A DNA stretch of 64,000 nt from Nostoc sp. UHCC 0926 (GTDB taxonomy: Bacteria; Cyanobacteriota; Cyanobacteriia; Cyanobacteriales; Nostocaceae). Both the position numbers and the translations under genes were made by a program. Below the pieces are notes generated by a model. It worked only from the letters and a program-made list of their open reading frames with translations. It was not told the DNA's origin and did not search any database. Location: assembly GCF_028623165.1 (NCBI RefSeq), contig NZ_CP117768.1:4960001-5024000 (forward strand), read 5' to 3'. This document shows positions 8,714-17,646 of the stretch, one piece after another; position 1 is the stretch's first letter; each line of letters begins with the position of its first letter.

Positions 8714-9547
8714 ATGAAATCATTTATTCGCTTGGGCGCAACATTGGGTTTAGTAGGGAGTACCCTGCTGGGGACTGTTTTTCTGGGAAATCTTCCAGTG
8801 CTGGCATTGCCAGAACAACAAATAAAAGAAAAATTAGATGCTGTGCCAGTATACTTAATTACTAATAAACAAGGTATACCACTGAGTCGTACCCTGTCAG
8901 AAGGTCAAAATGGTCAAAAAGCGGGTGCTTCGGTGACAAATGTTTATCTAAGTCCCCAAGAGGCTCAAGCCTTTATTACTGAGTTGCGGAATGTTAAAGG
9001 CAAAGATCCAAAGATGGAAGAATTGGTGAAAAGCGTACAGGTGACAGCATTGCCTTTAGGAGTCATTTATCAGCAAGTGCAACAAACAAAAAATCAGCCC
9101 AACCGTCTTGTATTTGCCTTTAAACCTGGAGATCAAGACATTCGGGGGGCAATGGACTTGCTGCGTCAAAGCGGTCAGAAGGTAGAGCAGCTTAAGAGCG
9201 TACCTGTTTTTGCTGTCCGATTTGCACCAGATAAAGGATATGTATCAGTTAACCTGGCAGCTAATAATCAGCAGTTTTATATTCCTCTATTTTTGAGTAA
9301 GCAAGACGCACAAGGTTTATTGAGCCAAGTGAAGCAAAAAAATCCTAAGGCTGACATTCAGGTACTAGAAGTAGACGGAGTTATTGATGCTTTACAAAAG
9401 AAAAACGATGAATGGCTCAAACAAGTGGTTCTAGTGCCTTCTCAAGAGTCAAGAGAGTATATCATCAGGACGCAACCTAATAACGCACCCAAGACCCGCG
9501 CAACCAATCCCAACAATTCACGTCCTTCGGCCGCACCCAAAAAATAA
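8714..9547 (+). CDS. tic22: Tic22-like periplasmic protein
   Basis: A 277-residue precursor with a signal peptide (MKSFIRLGATLGLVGSTLLG, cleavage near ALA-LPEQQ) and a mature part made of two Tic22-type repeats: LDAVPVYLITNKQGIPL..VYLSPQEAQAFI and LKSVPVFAVRFAPDKGY..LFLSKQDAQGLL. Cyanobacterial Tic22 acts in the periplasm with Omp85-type outer-membrane assembly factors. The start at 8714 has GAGGAG a few bases upstream and begins at the signal peptide, unlike the in-frame ATG at 8675. The C-terminus is a Pro/Asn/Arg-rich tail. It begins a same-strand run with prmC, tsaC and a histidine kinase. Confidence 0.88.
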   Translation: MKSFIRLGATLGLVGSTLLGTVFLGNLPVLALPEQQIKEKLDAVPVYLITNKQGIPLSRTLSEGQNGQKAGASVTNVYLSPQEAQAFITELRNVKGKDPKMEELVKSVQVTALPLGVIYQQVQQTKNQPNRLVFAFKPGDQDIRGAMDLLRQSGQKVEQLKSVPVFAVRFAPDKGYVSVNLAANNQQFYIPLFLSKQDAQGLLSQVKQKNPKADIQVLEVDGVIDALQKKNDEWLKQVVLVPSQESREYIIRTQPNNAPKTRATNPNNSRPSAAPKK

Positions 9548-9566
9548 GCATCCCTAGCATTACCAC

Positions 9567-10460
9567 ATGGCGGATAAACAGCCAAGGGTAGTTTCTGGTT
9601 TACAACTATGGCAGTGGCGCAATACTGCTCACCAAGCAGCGATCGCCACTGATGTGCCACCAATGGAGGTAGATTGGCTGCTCCAAGAGGTAGCTGGGTT
9701 AGACCGCTTGGCACTGCGTTTGGAGTCTTTTAAAAACTGGCCGCAAATTCAGATGCAGTTGCCTTTAGAAGAGCTAGACCAGTTATGGCAGAGGCGATTA
9801 AATGACCGCTTACCAGTGCAGTATATTGCTGGAGTTACACCTTGGCGTCACTTTCAAATCGCGGTGTCGAGTGCGGTATTAATTCCCAGACCAGAAACAG
9901 AGTGCTTAATTGATTTAGCTCTAGCAGCTGCTAGCGGTGTGTCAGGACATTGGGCGGATTTGGGGACTGGGAGTGGAGCGATCGCCGTCGGATTAGCAGA
10001 TGTCTTGCCAAAAGCAACAATTCATGCAGTTGATTACAGTTTAGAAGCTCTGGCGATCGCCCAAGCCAATGCCTATAATTTAGGTTTTGCTGACCGGATT
10101 AAATTTTATCAAGGTTCCTGGTGGGAGCCACTGGCATTTCTCAAAGGTCAGTTCAGTGGTATGGTATCTAATCCCCCTTATATACCTACCAGTACCTTAC
10201 CGACTTTACAACCAGAAGTAGTTAACCATGAACCACATCTAGCTTTGGATGGTGGCACTGATGGCTTAGATTGCATTCGCCATTTGATAGAAATTTCTCC
10301 CAGCTATTTGCAACCTGGTGGCGTGTGGTTAATTGAAATGATGGCAGGACAGGCGGATGCAGTCCGAGAACTTTTGCAAAATCAAGGTAGCTATTGTAAA
10401 ATTCAAATTCACGCTGATTTAGCTGGAATTGAACGCTTTGCCCTTGCTTATAAAAGTTAG
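9567..10460 (+). CDS. prmC: Peptide chain release factor N5-glutamine methyltransferase (PrmC/HemK)
   Basis: Methylates the Gln of the GGQ motif in release factors RF1 and RF2 using S-adenosylmethionine. The N-terminal helical domain covers about residues 1-90. It is followed by LIPRPETECLIDLAL, the SAM motif WADLGTGSGAIAVGLA, the motif HAVDYSLEALAIAQANA, and the catalytic VSNPPYIP. The later region EPHLALDGGTDGLDCIRHLI is also typical. With 297 residues it has normal length. It starts 19 bases after tic22 and is followed at 49 bases by tsaC, suggesting one operon. Confidence 0.95.
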   Translation: MADKQPRVVSGLQLWQWRNTAHQAAIATDVPPMEVDWLLQEVAGLDRLALRLESFKNWPQIQMQLPLEELDQLWQRRLNDRLPVQYIAGVTPWRHFQIAVSSAVLIPRPETECLIDLALAAASGVSGHWADLGTGSGAIAVGLADVLPKATIHAVDYSLEALAIAQANAYNLGFADRIKFYQGSWWEPLAFLKGQFSGMVSNPPYIPTSTLPTLQPEVVNHEPHLALDGGTDGLDCIRHLIEISPSYLQPGGVWLIEMMAGQADAVRELLQNQGSYCKIQIHADLAGIERFALAYKS

Positions 10461-10509
10461 GAGTGATGAGTTATGAGTTATAAAATTCCTCACTCCTAAC
10501 TTTGTAAAC

Positions 10510-11118
10510 ATGACACAAGTTTCTCTAACAAATTTAATAGCTGGCGCACGCGCTGGCCTTTTGGTGAGCTTTCCCACAGATACTGTTCCTGCACTTGCAG
10601 CGATACCAGAAAAAGCAGGATTAATTTTTGTGGCGAAGCAACGCAGTCAAGACAAACCTTTGATTTTGATGGCTGCTAGTGCTGAAGATTTGTGGCTGTA
10701 TGTTAAAGGTAATGAAAACGAGTATAAAGTTTGGCAAGAACTAGCAGGCAAATATTGGCCAGGAGGGCTGACATTAGTCTTACCAGCAAGTGATCACCTG
10801 CCAAAAGTTATGAACCCCATCGACCCGACAACAATTGGCATCCGAGTCCCAAACAGTGCGATCGCCCAAACTATTTTGGCGCAAACAGGCCCTCTTGCCA
10901 CCACTAGCGCCAATTTTTCCGGTCAGCCGCCTTTGCAAACGATCGCAGAAATTGAGGTTCAGTTTCCCAAGGTTCTGACTCTAGCAACCACAGAATACCA
11001 GGGTGAAATACTAGGGGTGGGTGTACCTTCCACCGTTGCTAAATGGACAGGGATAAATTGGCAAATTTTGCGGCAAGGTGCGATAAAGTTAGAGATTTCA
11101 ACTGATAACCAGATATAG
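10510..11118 (+). CDS. tsaC: L-threonylcarbamoyladenylate synthase (TsaC/YrdC)
   Basis: Makes threonylcarbamoyl-AMP from threonine, bicarbonate and ATP, the first step of t6A37 tRNA modification. It has the YrdC-fold motifs GLLVSFPTDTVPALAA, IFVAKQRSQDKPLILM (KxR..KPL), KYWPGGLTLVLPA, IGIRVPNS and PLATTSANFSGQPPL. At 202 residues it is the short TsaC form, without the extra Sua5 domain. It works upstream of TsaD, encoded at 3.8-4.9 kb. Confidence 0.92.
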   Translation: MTQVSLTNLIAGARAGLLVSFPTDTVPALAAIPEKAGLIFVAKQRSQDKPLILMAASAEDLWLYVKGNENEYKVWQELAGKYWPGGLTLVLPASDHLPKVMNPIDPTTIGIRVPNSAIAQTILAQTGPLATTSANFSGQPPLQTIAEIEVQFPKVLTLATTEYQGEILGVGVPSTVAKWTGINWQILRQGAIKLEISTDNQI

Positions 11119-11216
11119 GTAGCTATAATATTGTTTTCCTGATTTGAACAACAGAGATATCTGGAACTTTAGTTTGCGCTGTTGTGGTTAATTAACAAGT
11201 TAATAATTACCAAATT

Positions 11217-12155
11217 ATGAATTGGAGCAACTGGATATATCTAGGAGCAGGACTAGCACTAGGTATAAGTTTTCATCGGTTATTTGCGCGATGGCTACGC
11301 CCGCCGCAGGCATCGTCAAACGTTTCATTTAGCTCATCCCCACCAGCACCATTAGATCAAGAGGATATGCCACCAGTATCCCAACAGCTACAGCAAACGC
11401 AGCTGGCATACCAAATGGCAAGGGAAATGGGCCAGTTTAAAGCTGGTTTTTTGGCGCGGACTACCCATGAATTGCGATCGCCCCTTAATGGTCTGATTGG
11501 CTTGCATCAATTAATTTTGTCAGATTTGTGTGAAGACGCCGCTGAAGAGCGAGAATTTATCGCCCAAGCTCACGAGCGAACGCTGAAGCTACTCAAGCTG
11601 ATGGATGAAATTCTCAACGTTGCTAGAACTGAACATGGTAGTAATAAATTAGATATTCAGCCCAGACCGTTAGCCCAAATTTTGGAAGAGGTTCATAACT
11701 TAACTTATATGCTGGCGGCAAATCGCAATTTTCCCTTGCAATTGTTACCCGCCAACCCAGAAATTTATGTTTTGGCAGATTACCTCTGGCTCCGCCAAAT
11801 ATTGATAAGTTTAATAGACATTGCCATTACTCAGATGCAGGAAGGCAGCATTTGTATTTCCAGCAGCACTGTGCCTACAAGTAATTTTGTTAATATTTGG
11901 CTGGATATACCAACCCATGCCATACCCTGGAGCGAGCCGATTGATTTGATCAAATCTGAAGAGCAGCCAAGCCAGATTAACCAAAATAACGCTGCTCTCT
12001 CGCCCGGGATGAGGCTATTAATCAATCAGACTTTAGTGGAAGTTATGGGAGGAAAATTAGAAATCCTGCCCTCGACCATTGTGAAGGAAGCATCTGGGCA
12101 GACCAGACTACAAATCTCTATCCCCCTAGTGATTCCTGAAGCTGATCTTCTGTAG
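11217..12155 (+). CDS. Histidine-kinase-like protein with degenerate ATP-binding domain
   Basis: A 312-residue protein with one N-terminal membrane anchor (WIYLGAGLALGISFHRLF), a linker, and a HisKA dimerisation domain whose H-box is FLARTTHELRSPLNGLIGLH (His84). The expected ATP-binding part follows but is eroded. The N-box is replaced by LRQILISLIDIAITQ without the usual Asn, and the final helix region reads GMRLLINQTLVEVMGGKLEI without a GTGLGL G-box. By position it matches Anabaena alr0117, a histidine kinase reported from memory to affect heterocyst development. It may phosphorylate poorly or serve as a phosphotransfer or scaffold protein. The C-terminal 38 bases overlap the convergent GNAT gene. 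Confidence 0.75.
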   Translation: MNWSNWIYLGAGLALGISFHRLFARWLRPPQASSNVSFSSSPPAPLDQEDMPPVSQQLQQTQLAYQMAREMGQFKAGFLARTTHELRSPLNGLIGLHQLILSDLCEDAAEEREFIAQAHERTLKLLKLMDEILNVARTEHGSNKLDIQPRPLAQILEEVHNLTYMLAANRNFPLQLLPANPEIYVLADYLWLRQILISLIDIAITQMQEGSICISSSTVPTSNFVNIWLDIPTHAIPWSEPIDLIKSEEQPSQINQNNAALSPGMRLLINQTLVEVMGGKLEILPSTIVKEASGQTRLQISIPLVIPEADLL

Positions 12156-12588
12156 CAGGAAGGAAAGAAAGGTGAGCTAGGTTGTATAGCACCATCGTAG
12201 TGGTGGTGCTGGCCTGGAAACCAATCTTTTCGTAAAACCCCTGCTGGTGAGTAGTCATCAGGTAAACACGCTCAACCCACCTGATGCGGGGATGACTCAA
12301 AACTGTTTTTACTAAATTGCTTCCCAACCCATTACTTTGATACTCTGGATGAATCACAACATCCCAAATCGTGGCACGATATATGCCATCAGATGTTGCT
12401 CTAGCAAAGCCAATTAGTCGATCGCCAAGGCAGACGGAAATCACTGGCTCACTATTAGCAATAGCTATACCTAAATCCTCAATACTGCGGTCCTTTGCCC
12501 AGAAAGCTGAAATGTTTAACAGTTCTTGCAGTTGGTGAAGGTCAATTTCAGACTTGCGATCGCTAAATTGAATCTGAGACTCGTTCAT
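12118..12588 (-). CDS. GNAT N-acetyltransferase
   Basis: A single GNAT domain of 156 residues from the ATG at 12588 (MNESQIQFSDRK). The longer frame from 12693 adds a His-rich leader that seems unlikely. Motif A is VVIHPEYQSNGLGSNLVKTVL, preceded by GFARATSDGIYRATIWDV, and motif B ends FYEKIGFQAS. It is clearly a paralogue of the acetyltransferase at 7.2-7.7 kb. The 3' end overlaps the convergent histidine-kinase gene by 38 bases. The substrate is unknown. Confidence 0.75.
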   Translation of the reverse strand: MNESQIQFSDRKSEIDLHQLQELLNISAFWAKDRSIEDLGIAIANSEPVISVCLGDRLIGFARATSDGIYRATIWDVVIHPEYQSNGLGSNLVKTVLSHPRIRWVERVYLMTTHQQGFYEKIGFQASTTTTMVLYNLAHLSFLPATEDQLQESLGG

Positions 12589-12685
12589 GTATGGCATCCA
12601 CTTTTGGCAGTATCTTTGTATAGTTAAGTCATATTTTGCTAGAAATTGCTGTACGTGTATATGTATATGCAACGATAAAGAAAAA

Positions 12686-13099
12686 TTAATCACAAACCCA
12701 CTTCCACAGAGGATGAGTAGGCCCCTGCTGACGTATCCGATAAACTTGTTTTTCTAAACGTTGTTTTTCCTGCTGTGGTAGTCCGAGTAAGATATTTCGA
12801 CTTTGCCAAACTAAAACAGCAGCAGTCATCCCAATACAAAAGGCTAAACCGAAGGTAGACAGTGGATGGTAGAAAAGTCCATATCGCACCGCTACCCAGG
12901 TAAAATATTGTTCCCACAGAGAAATTTCTGCACGTAGATCCCACAAGCTAACAGGCGCAATCGTAAGCCACAAACAACCGACAAACAGCCATCTCCCATA
13001 TACTGTCAGTTTGTGTAGCCTTTGTACTTGTTGAATAAAGGATGCGTCAGAGTTCTCAAATTCTGGGTCAGTAGTTAATGGTTCTTCAGGTTGATCCAT
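12686..13099 (-). CDS. Conserved cyanobacterial membrane protein
   Basis: A 137-residue protein from the ATG at 13099 (MDQPEEPLTTDPEF). It has an acidic N-terminus and two membrane segments, about residues 36-52 (GRWLFVGCLWLTIAPVSLW) and 82-100 (LSTFGLAFCIGMTAAVLVW). A basic C-terminal helix (LPQQEKQRLEKQVYRIRQQG) and the ending HPLWKWV follow. I do not know a function. It lies 72 bases downstream of secF on the same strand and may be the last gene of the secD-secF transcript. Confidence 0.65.
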   Translation of the reverse strand: MDQPEEPLTTDPEFENSDASFIQQVQRLHKLTVYGRWLFVGCLWLTIAPVSLWDLRAEISLWEQYFTWVAVRYGLFYHPLSTFGLAFCIGMTAAVLVWQSRNILLGLPQQEKQRLEKQVYRIRQQGPTHPLWKWVCD

Positions 13100-13171
13100 A
13101 GGGGAATAAAATTGCAAAGCATAGATGAGCAATTCAAAATGCTTTAACCCAATTGTGAAATGCACACAAGT

Positions 13172-14149
13172 TTAACTATCCTGAGAACTGGCAGATGTAT
13201 CAATTGCCTCTGCGTTCTCCACCACCTGGTATTGACTCCTGCGCTCTCGCCACCAAGCGAGGAGAGAACCGGCAATGAAAATACTTGAATATGCACCCAT
13301 TGTGAATCCAATAATTAAGGCAAGGGCAAAGTTTCTCAGGGTTTCGCCGCCAAATAGGAATAGGGAAAACAATGTTAGCAAAACGGTGAACGTGGTATTA
13401 ATTGATCGCGTTAAAGTTTGATTGATTGCATCATCAACAACTTTGTCAATGTGATCGTTAGGATGTAGATTTAGTATTTCCCGAATGCGATCGTAGATGA
13501 CCACGGTATCTGTCACCGAGAAACCAGTAATAGTCAAAATAGCAACGACGAAAAGGCTATCAACTTCAATACCTGCTACTAATCCCAAGATGGAGAAAGC
13601 ACCCAGCGTAATCAAAACATCATGGAACAAGGCAATAATTGCGATTACGGCATAGTCCACCTGGAACCGCACACTCAAATAAATAACGATCCCAGCAAAG
13701 GAGACAACCAGAGCTAATAACCCTTGGGTAAATAACTGACGACCAAGTGTCGGGCCAACAGTGTCAATTTGAGTGGCTTTGGGGTTAAAGGCTCCAATTT
13801 TTTCACTCAAAGCTGTTTGCAACTGGGTGCGTTGTTCGACATCTAATGTCTTTGTGCGAATGGATATTCCCTGTTGGTTTTTACCAACAACTTGGATGCT
13901 ACTATTATTCAGCTTCTCGGCGTCAACTACTTCTCTGACATCAGAGATATTAATCGGTTGAGTGCAGTTGTTTGGTTGTGTACAATCGCGTTCAAATTGT
14001 AGTCGCGTACCACCAACAAAATCTAAACTGGGACGTAGCGGTGCCCCTAGTTGTTGCCAAGAAATCAGCATCGCCACGATGCTAATGATCATCAGGGTGG
14101 CAGAAATTGCCCACCAAAGTCTCCGCTGTTTGACGACACTAAATTTCAT
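13172..14149 (-). CDS. secF: Protein translocase subunit SecF
   Basis: The partner of SecD in the Sec translocon. The proton-driven SecDF complex pulls translocating proteins out on the periplasmic or lumenal side. It has 325 residues with six membrane helices, the N-terminal LDFVGGTRLQF motif (SecF head), FSVTDTVVIYDRIREIL in the transmembrane domain, and NQTLTRSINTTFTVLLTLFSL. Its start codon overlaps the secD stop by four bases (ATGA), implying translational coupling. Confidence 0.95.
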   Translation of the reverse strand: MKFSVVKQRRLWWAISATLMIISIVAMLISWQQLGAPLRPSLDFVGGTRLQFERDCTQPNNCTQPINISDVREVVDAEKLNNSSIQVVGKNQQGISIRTKTLDVEQRTQLQTALSEKIGAFNPKATQIDTVGPTLGRQLFTQGLLALVVSFAGIVIYLSVRFQVDYAVIAIIALFHDVLITLGAFSILGLVAGIEVDSLFVVAILTITGFSVTDTVVIYDRIREILNLHPNDHIDKVVDDAINQTLTRSINTTFTVLLTLFSLFLFGGETLRNFALALIIGFTMGAYSSIFIAGSLLAWWRERRSQYQVVENAEAIDTSASSQDS

Positions 14150-15564
14150 GACTGCACCTCCGCACCAGACTTAATTGACGTTGAGAGATTGGGACAAAAC
14201 AACTCTGGCTTACGCAAGTTGGGAAATCCCAATGTTAGGAACAGCAGTGTGCGACTACAAGTAATTGCAGTAAACAAATTCACCCCTAACCCTAGCGCCA
14301 ATGTCAAAGCAAAGCCTTTAACTAAACCTGCTCCTAACCAAAACAGTGCTGCACAAGAAATTAATGATGTGACATGACTATCTAAAATGCTAGACCAAGC
14401 TCGGTAGAATCCTGACTCTACAGAACGATATAAAGTTTTACCACCACGTAGTTCTTCACGGGTGCGCTCAAAAATCAATACGTTAGCATCAACTGCCATG
14501 CCGATACTGAGGATAAACCCAGCAATACCGGGGAGAGTTAATGTAATGCCTAGCAAAGCGAAGGTGGCATAGGTCAATAGCGCATAGATAATCAAAGAAA
14601 AGTCGGCAATTAATCCTGGTAGTCGGTAGTAAACTAACATGAAAATCAATACTAACAGCAATCCGCCCATACCAGCGTAAATACTGCGTTGAATACTATC
14701 TTTGCCTAAGGTTGCCCCGACGGTACGGTTTTCAACTATTTCTACTGGTACGGGTAATGCCCCACCGCGTAGTTGCACGCCTAAGTCATTGGCTTGTTGT
14801 GCGGTAAAGCGTCCTGTAATTACGGCAGAGCCACCACTAATACCTGCGGCGGCAAATTCTATACCCACGGTAGGAGCGCTGATCAGTTCATTGTCCAGAA
14901 AAACACCAATACTACGCCCAGTACCAGCAAGATTTTTTGTCAAATTGGCAAATAGTTCACCACCCTTTTGGTCGAAGCGAATGCCAACATGCCAGTTGTT
15001 ACCTTGAGTGGGTTCACCATAGGCATCCTTGAGGTATTTGCCAATTAGCGGTGGATTGGTGCTTTCAAACAATTGGGCGATCGCTTGATTATTTTTTTGT
15101 AAATCTTCTTGATTCTTAGCAATTGCTGCTTTGTCAGTACTCTTTCTCAATTCTTCTTGCTTGACTTTCAATTCGGCTCTAGATGCTTGGAAAGCAAACA
15201 GTTGGGTTTCTGTATTCGGCTTTTGGCTACGAAATTCTAACTGCGCCGTCCCCCCTAGCACCCGTTCGGCTTGCTCTGGATCATTGACTCCTGGTAGTTG
15301 CACCAAGATTTTATCTGAGCTGACTGTTTGGATAACTGGCTCAGAAACACCCAGACCATTAATCCGACCTTCGACAACTTTCTTCACACCTTCCAATTCT
15401 CGTTCGGTGATTTTGGGAATTTCCGGTGATGGTTTCACCTGAATTGTTAGCTGTGAGCCTCCGCGCAAGTCCAGTCCAAGGGGTATCGGAATTGTGGCAA
15501 TCACCGTAATCGCGGCGATTATCAGGACTAAAATTAAAATTAATAGCGATCGCTGTCTTTGCAT
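14146..15564 (-). CDS. secD: Protein translocase subunit SecD
   Basis: Works with SecF in protein export and membrane protein assembly. From the ATG at 15564 (MQRQRSLLILILVLIIAAI) it has 472 residues. Helix 1 is followed by GLDLRGGSQLTIQV (the D1 motif), the large periplasmic domain with GLGVSEPVIQTVSSDKILVQLPG, and five further helices with DANVLIFERTREEL and SHVTSLISCAALF. The TTG at 15585 is a poorer start. It is upstream of and overlaps secF. Confidence 0.95.
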   Translation of the reverse strand: MQRQRSLLILILVLIIAAITVIATIPIPLGLDLRGGSQLTIQVKPSPEIPKITERELEGVKKVVEGRINGLGVSEPVIQTVSSDKILVQLPGVNDPEQAERVLGGTAQLEFRSQKPNTETQLFAFQASRAELKVKQEELRKSTDKAAIAKNQEDLQKNNQAIAQLFESTNPPLIGKYLKDAYGEPTQGNNWHVGIRFDQKGGELFANLTKNLAGTGRSIGVFLDNELISAPTVGIEFAAAGISGGSAVITGRFTAQQANDLGVQLRGGALPVPVEIVENRTVGATLGKDSIQRSIYAGMGGLLLVLIFMLVYYRLPGLIADFSLIIYALLTYATFALLGITLTLPGIAGFILSIGMAVDANVLIFERTREELRGGKTLYRSVESGFYRAWSSILDSHVTSLISCAALFWLGAGLVKGFALTLALGLGVNLFTAITCSRTLLFLTLGFPNLRKPELFCPNLSTSIKSGAEVQS

Positions 15565-15774
15565 ACCATAACTCGCAACTGACAAACGCTATAATAGCGC
15601 TCTTTTGAGGAGTTATGAGTGATGAGTTGGGAGTTAGGAGTTGGAGTCATTCAATTTTAGATTTTGAATTTTGGACTTCGGCGTGAGCGCTCAGTCGAAG
15701 TCTAAAATCCAAAATTGGTGGAGTTAAGAGTTAAGACTCATACTTTAAAATTCTTAACTCCTCACTCCTAACTT

Positions 15775-16758
15775 TTAAACCCGCAAAGCTACCATTTTTT
15801 CTACAGCTTCCACTATTTGCTCTGGTTGGATGATTGTTAGTCGTTCCAGATTGCCGTTATAAGGTGTGGGGATATCTTGGGAAGAAAGTCGTAGTACTGG
15901 CGCATCCAATTCATCAAATAAGCGATCATTTATTGAGGCGATGACTTCTGCTCCAATGCCCGCAGTTCGCATGGATTCTTCCACAACAATGACTTTATGG
16001 GTTTTACGTACTGATGCACCAATAGTATCAAAATCTAATGGCTTGAGGGATATTAAATCAATAACTTCTGGATCATAACCTTGTTTTTCAAGTGTTTTTA
16101 CCGCTTGCAGCACATGATACCGCATCCGAGAATATGTAATAATTGTGACATCTTTTCCTTGGCGCACAACCTCTGCTTTATCTAGGGGTAGTAAATATTC
16201 TTCTTCTGGTAAATCTTCTTTCAAGTTGTAAAGCAGAACGTGTTCAAAGAACAACACAGGGTTATCATCGCGGATAGCAGATTTTAGTAGTCCTTTGGCG
16301 TTTCTTGGTGTGGAGCAGGCAACAATCTTCAACCCTGGCACAGCTTGGAAGTAAGTTTCTAGTCGCTGGGAATGTTCTGCTCCTAGCTGTCTTCCCACAC
16401 CTCCAGGGCCGCGAATTACCATCGGAATTTTAAAGTTACCGCCAGAAGTATAGCGCAGCATCCCAGCATTATTGGATATTTGGTTGAAGGCGAGCAGTAA
16501 AAAGCCCATATTCATACCTTCGATTATGGGACGTAACCCAGTCATCGCTGCTCCTACTGCCATACCAGTAAAGCTGTTTTCAGCAATAGGCGTGTCTAGA
16601 ATGCGGAGTTCGCCATATTTTTGGTACAGGTCTTTGGTAACTTTATAGGAACCGCCGTAGTGTCCAACATCTTCACCAAGAACGAATACGCTGGAGTCAC
16701 GGGCCATTTCTTCATCAATGGCTTCCCGTAAGGCGTTGAAGAATAGTGTTTCTGCCAT
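15775..16758 (-). CDS. pdhB: Pyruvate dehydrogenase E1 component, beta subunit
   Basis: With the alpha subunit (not in this window) it decarboxylates pyruvate using thiamine diphosphate and feeds acetyl groups to the E2 lipoyl domain. The 327-residue sequence has the family start FNALREAIDEEMARDSSVFVLGEDVG and LRILDTPIAENSFTGMAVGAAMTGLRPI, with the ThDP-contacting Glu. Typical E1-beta segments RGPGGVGRQLGAEHSQ, CSTPRNAKGLLKSAI and the Ile/Val-rich C-terminal domain follow. LipA, which makes the lipoyl cofactor of the same complex, is encoded at 43 kb. Confidence 0.95.
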   Translation of the reverse strand: MAETLFFNALREAIDEEMARDSSVFVLGEDVGHYGGSYKVTKDLYQKYGELRILDTPIAENSFTGMAVGAAMTGLRPIIEGMNMGFLLLAFNQISNNAGMLRYTSGGNFKIPMVIRGPGGVGRQLGAEHSQRLETYFQAVPGLKIVACSTPRNAKGLLKSAIRDDNPVLFFEHVLLYNLKEDLPEEEYLLPLDKAEVVRQGKDVTIITYSRMRYHVLQAVKTLEKQGYDPEVIDLISLKPLDFDTIGASVRKTHKVIVVEESMRTAGIGAEVIASINDRLFDELDAPVLRLSSQDIPTPYNGNLERLTIIQPEQIVEAVEKMVALRV

Positions 16759-17090
16759 TTAGACCTTTTAGTATGATTATGGTTTTAGAATTTTATCGTG
16801 CTGCTGTCGCAAATACGGTGAGCGATCGCACTAGTTAGAGATTGAGTTTTCAAACGAGCCGCCCCAAGCATAGAGCGAGTAATTGCCATAACTATATCAA
16901 AGCTATTTAATTTAGATTTTAGAGGTTTTATGAGCGATCGCCTTATCCTCTGGCAAATGCGGCTAATTTGTTTATGTGATAAGACGTAGAATTAATGTAT
17001 AAATATATATTCAAAAGTTTCCATTTGAAAGATACCAACTTAACTGAAGTCACACCAGAGTAAAAAATCTGTTGTAGCAATAATTTAAAT
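16759..17090. other. Gene-free stretch upstream of pdhB
   Basis: It holds the pdhB promoter region on the minus strand and AT-rich sequence with two HIP1-type GCGATCGC sites. No ORF or RNA was recognised. Confidence 0.35.
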
Positions 17091-17264
17091 ATGCCTACTG
17101 TAGAACAATTGAAAACGTTGTTTCTCTTAAATTTTTGGGCTACTAAAATGTATTAACCTGTATTTTTAGTGCGAATCGATGAACGAACAAAAAACGTTGT
17201 AATTCTCGCTGGGAAAGAAAATGAAATTATAAGTTACCTAGACGGGAAGTGGAGATATGTATGA
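17091..17264 (+). pseudogene. DUF6888-type small gene with in-frame TAA
   Basis: The frame starting ATG CCT ACT GTA runs 57 codons to a TGA that overlaps the ATG of the next gene (ATGA at 17261-17264). It carries one internal TAA at 17154-17156. The product reads MPTVEQLKTLFLLNFWATKMY, stop, PVFLVRIDERTKNVVILAGK, then ENEIISYLDGKWRYV. This matches my recollection of the cyanobacterial DUF6888 family, which typically precedes DUF6887 genes. A single base change, for example CAA to TAA, would explain the break. Function of the family is unknown. Confidence 0.6.
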
Positions 17265-17491
17265 GTAAGCCAGATTTTATGACAATGCCCCGTGTCCAAT
17301 TGCGTCAATATATCCTTGACTACAGAGAAGATGATGAAGCCTTTCAAACTTATTTAGATCGATTCAGCTTTGAAGACGCTGTAATCTTCCCTGCGCCGCA
17401 GTCAATAGATGATTTAGAAAATTTCCCAGAGTTAGATCAACAGAACTTTGGGGTCAACACCTTTACGGATATCTACATTAGCTTCGGTTAA
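17261..17491 (+). CDS. DUF6887-family small protein
   Basis: A 76-residue acidic protein, MSKPDFMTMPRVQLRQYILD followed by YREDDEAFQTYLDRFSFEDA. The pattern MSxPDFxxMxxxELRxYxLxHRxDxEAFxxYxDR is typical of DUF6887, found as small proteins next to DUF6888 genes in cyanobacteria. The start at 17261 overlaps the preceding frame by four bases and is preferred over 17249. Paired small ORFs of this kind resemble toxin-antitoxin arrangements, but no activity is known to me. Its partner is interrupted, so this gene may be an orphan. Confidence 0.65.
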   Translation: MSKPDFMTMPRVQLRQYILDYREDDEAFQTYLDRFSFEDAVIFPAPQSIDDLENFPELDQQNFGVNTFTDIYISFG

Positions 17492-17576
17492 CAATTCTAC
17501 CAAACCCCTGGCGCGCGATCGCATCCCCATAACACTCACTCGAAAGGTTTTTGACGATATACTGTCCAAAGTTGCA

Positions 17577-17604
17577 TAGGCTAGCAAAAACCGTAAGCAT
17601 TGCA
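17577..17604 (+). repeat. 28-bp direct repeat, left of hicBA
   Basis: TAGGCTAGCAAAAACCGTAA followed by GCATTGCA. The same 28 bases with two C/T differences occur at 18129-18156, so the two copies bracket hicB and hicA. Confidence 0.8.
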
Positions 17605-17646
17605 GTTACTATCAAGATTGATAGACCTACTGCACTCAAAATAAAA

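Noticed and set aside
15755..15775. ACTCCTCAC motif as a Yfr1-type small RNA
   Set aside because: It belongs to the TTAGGAGT/ACTCCTAAC repeat runs and lacks the flanking Yfr1 stem structure.
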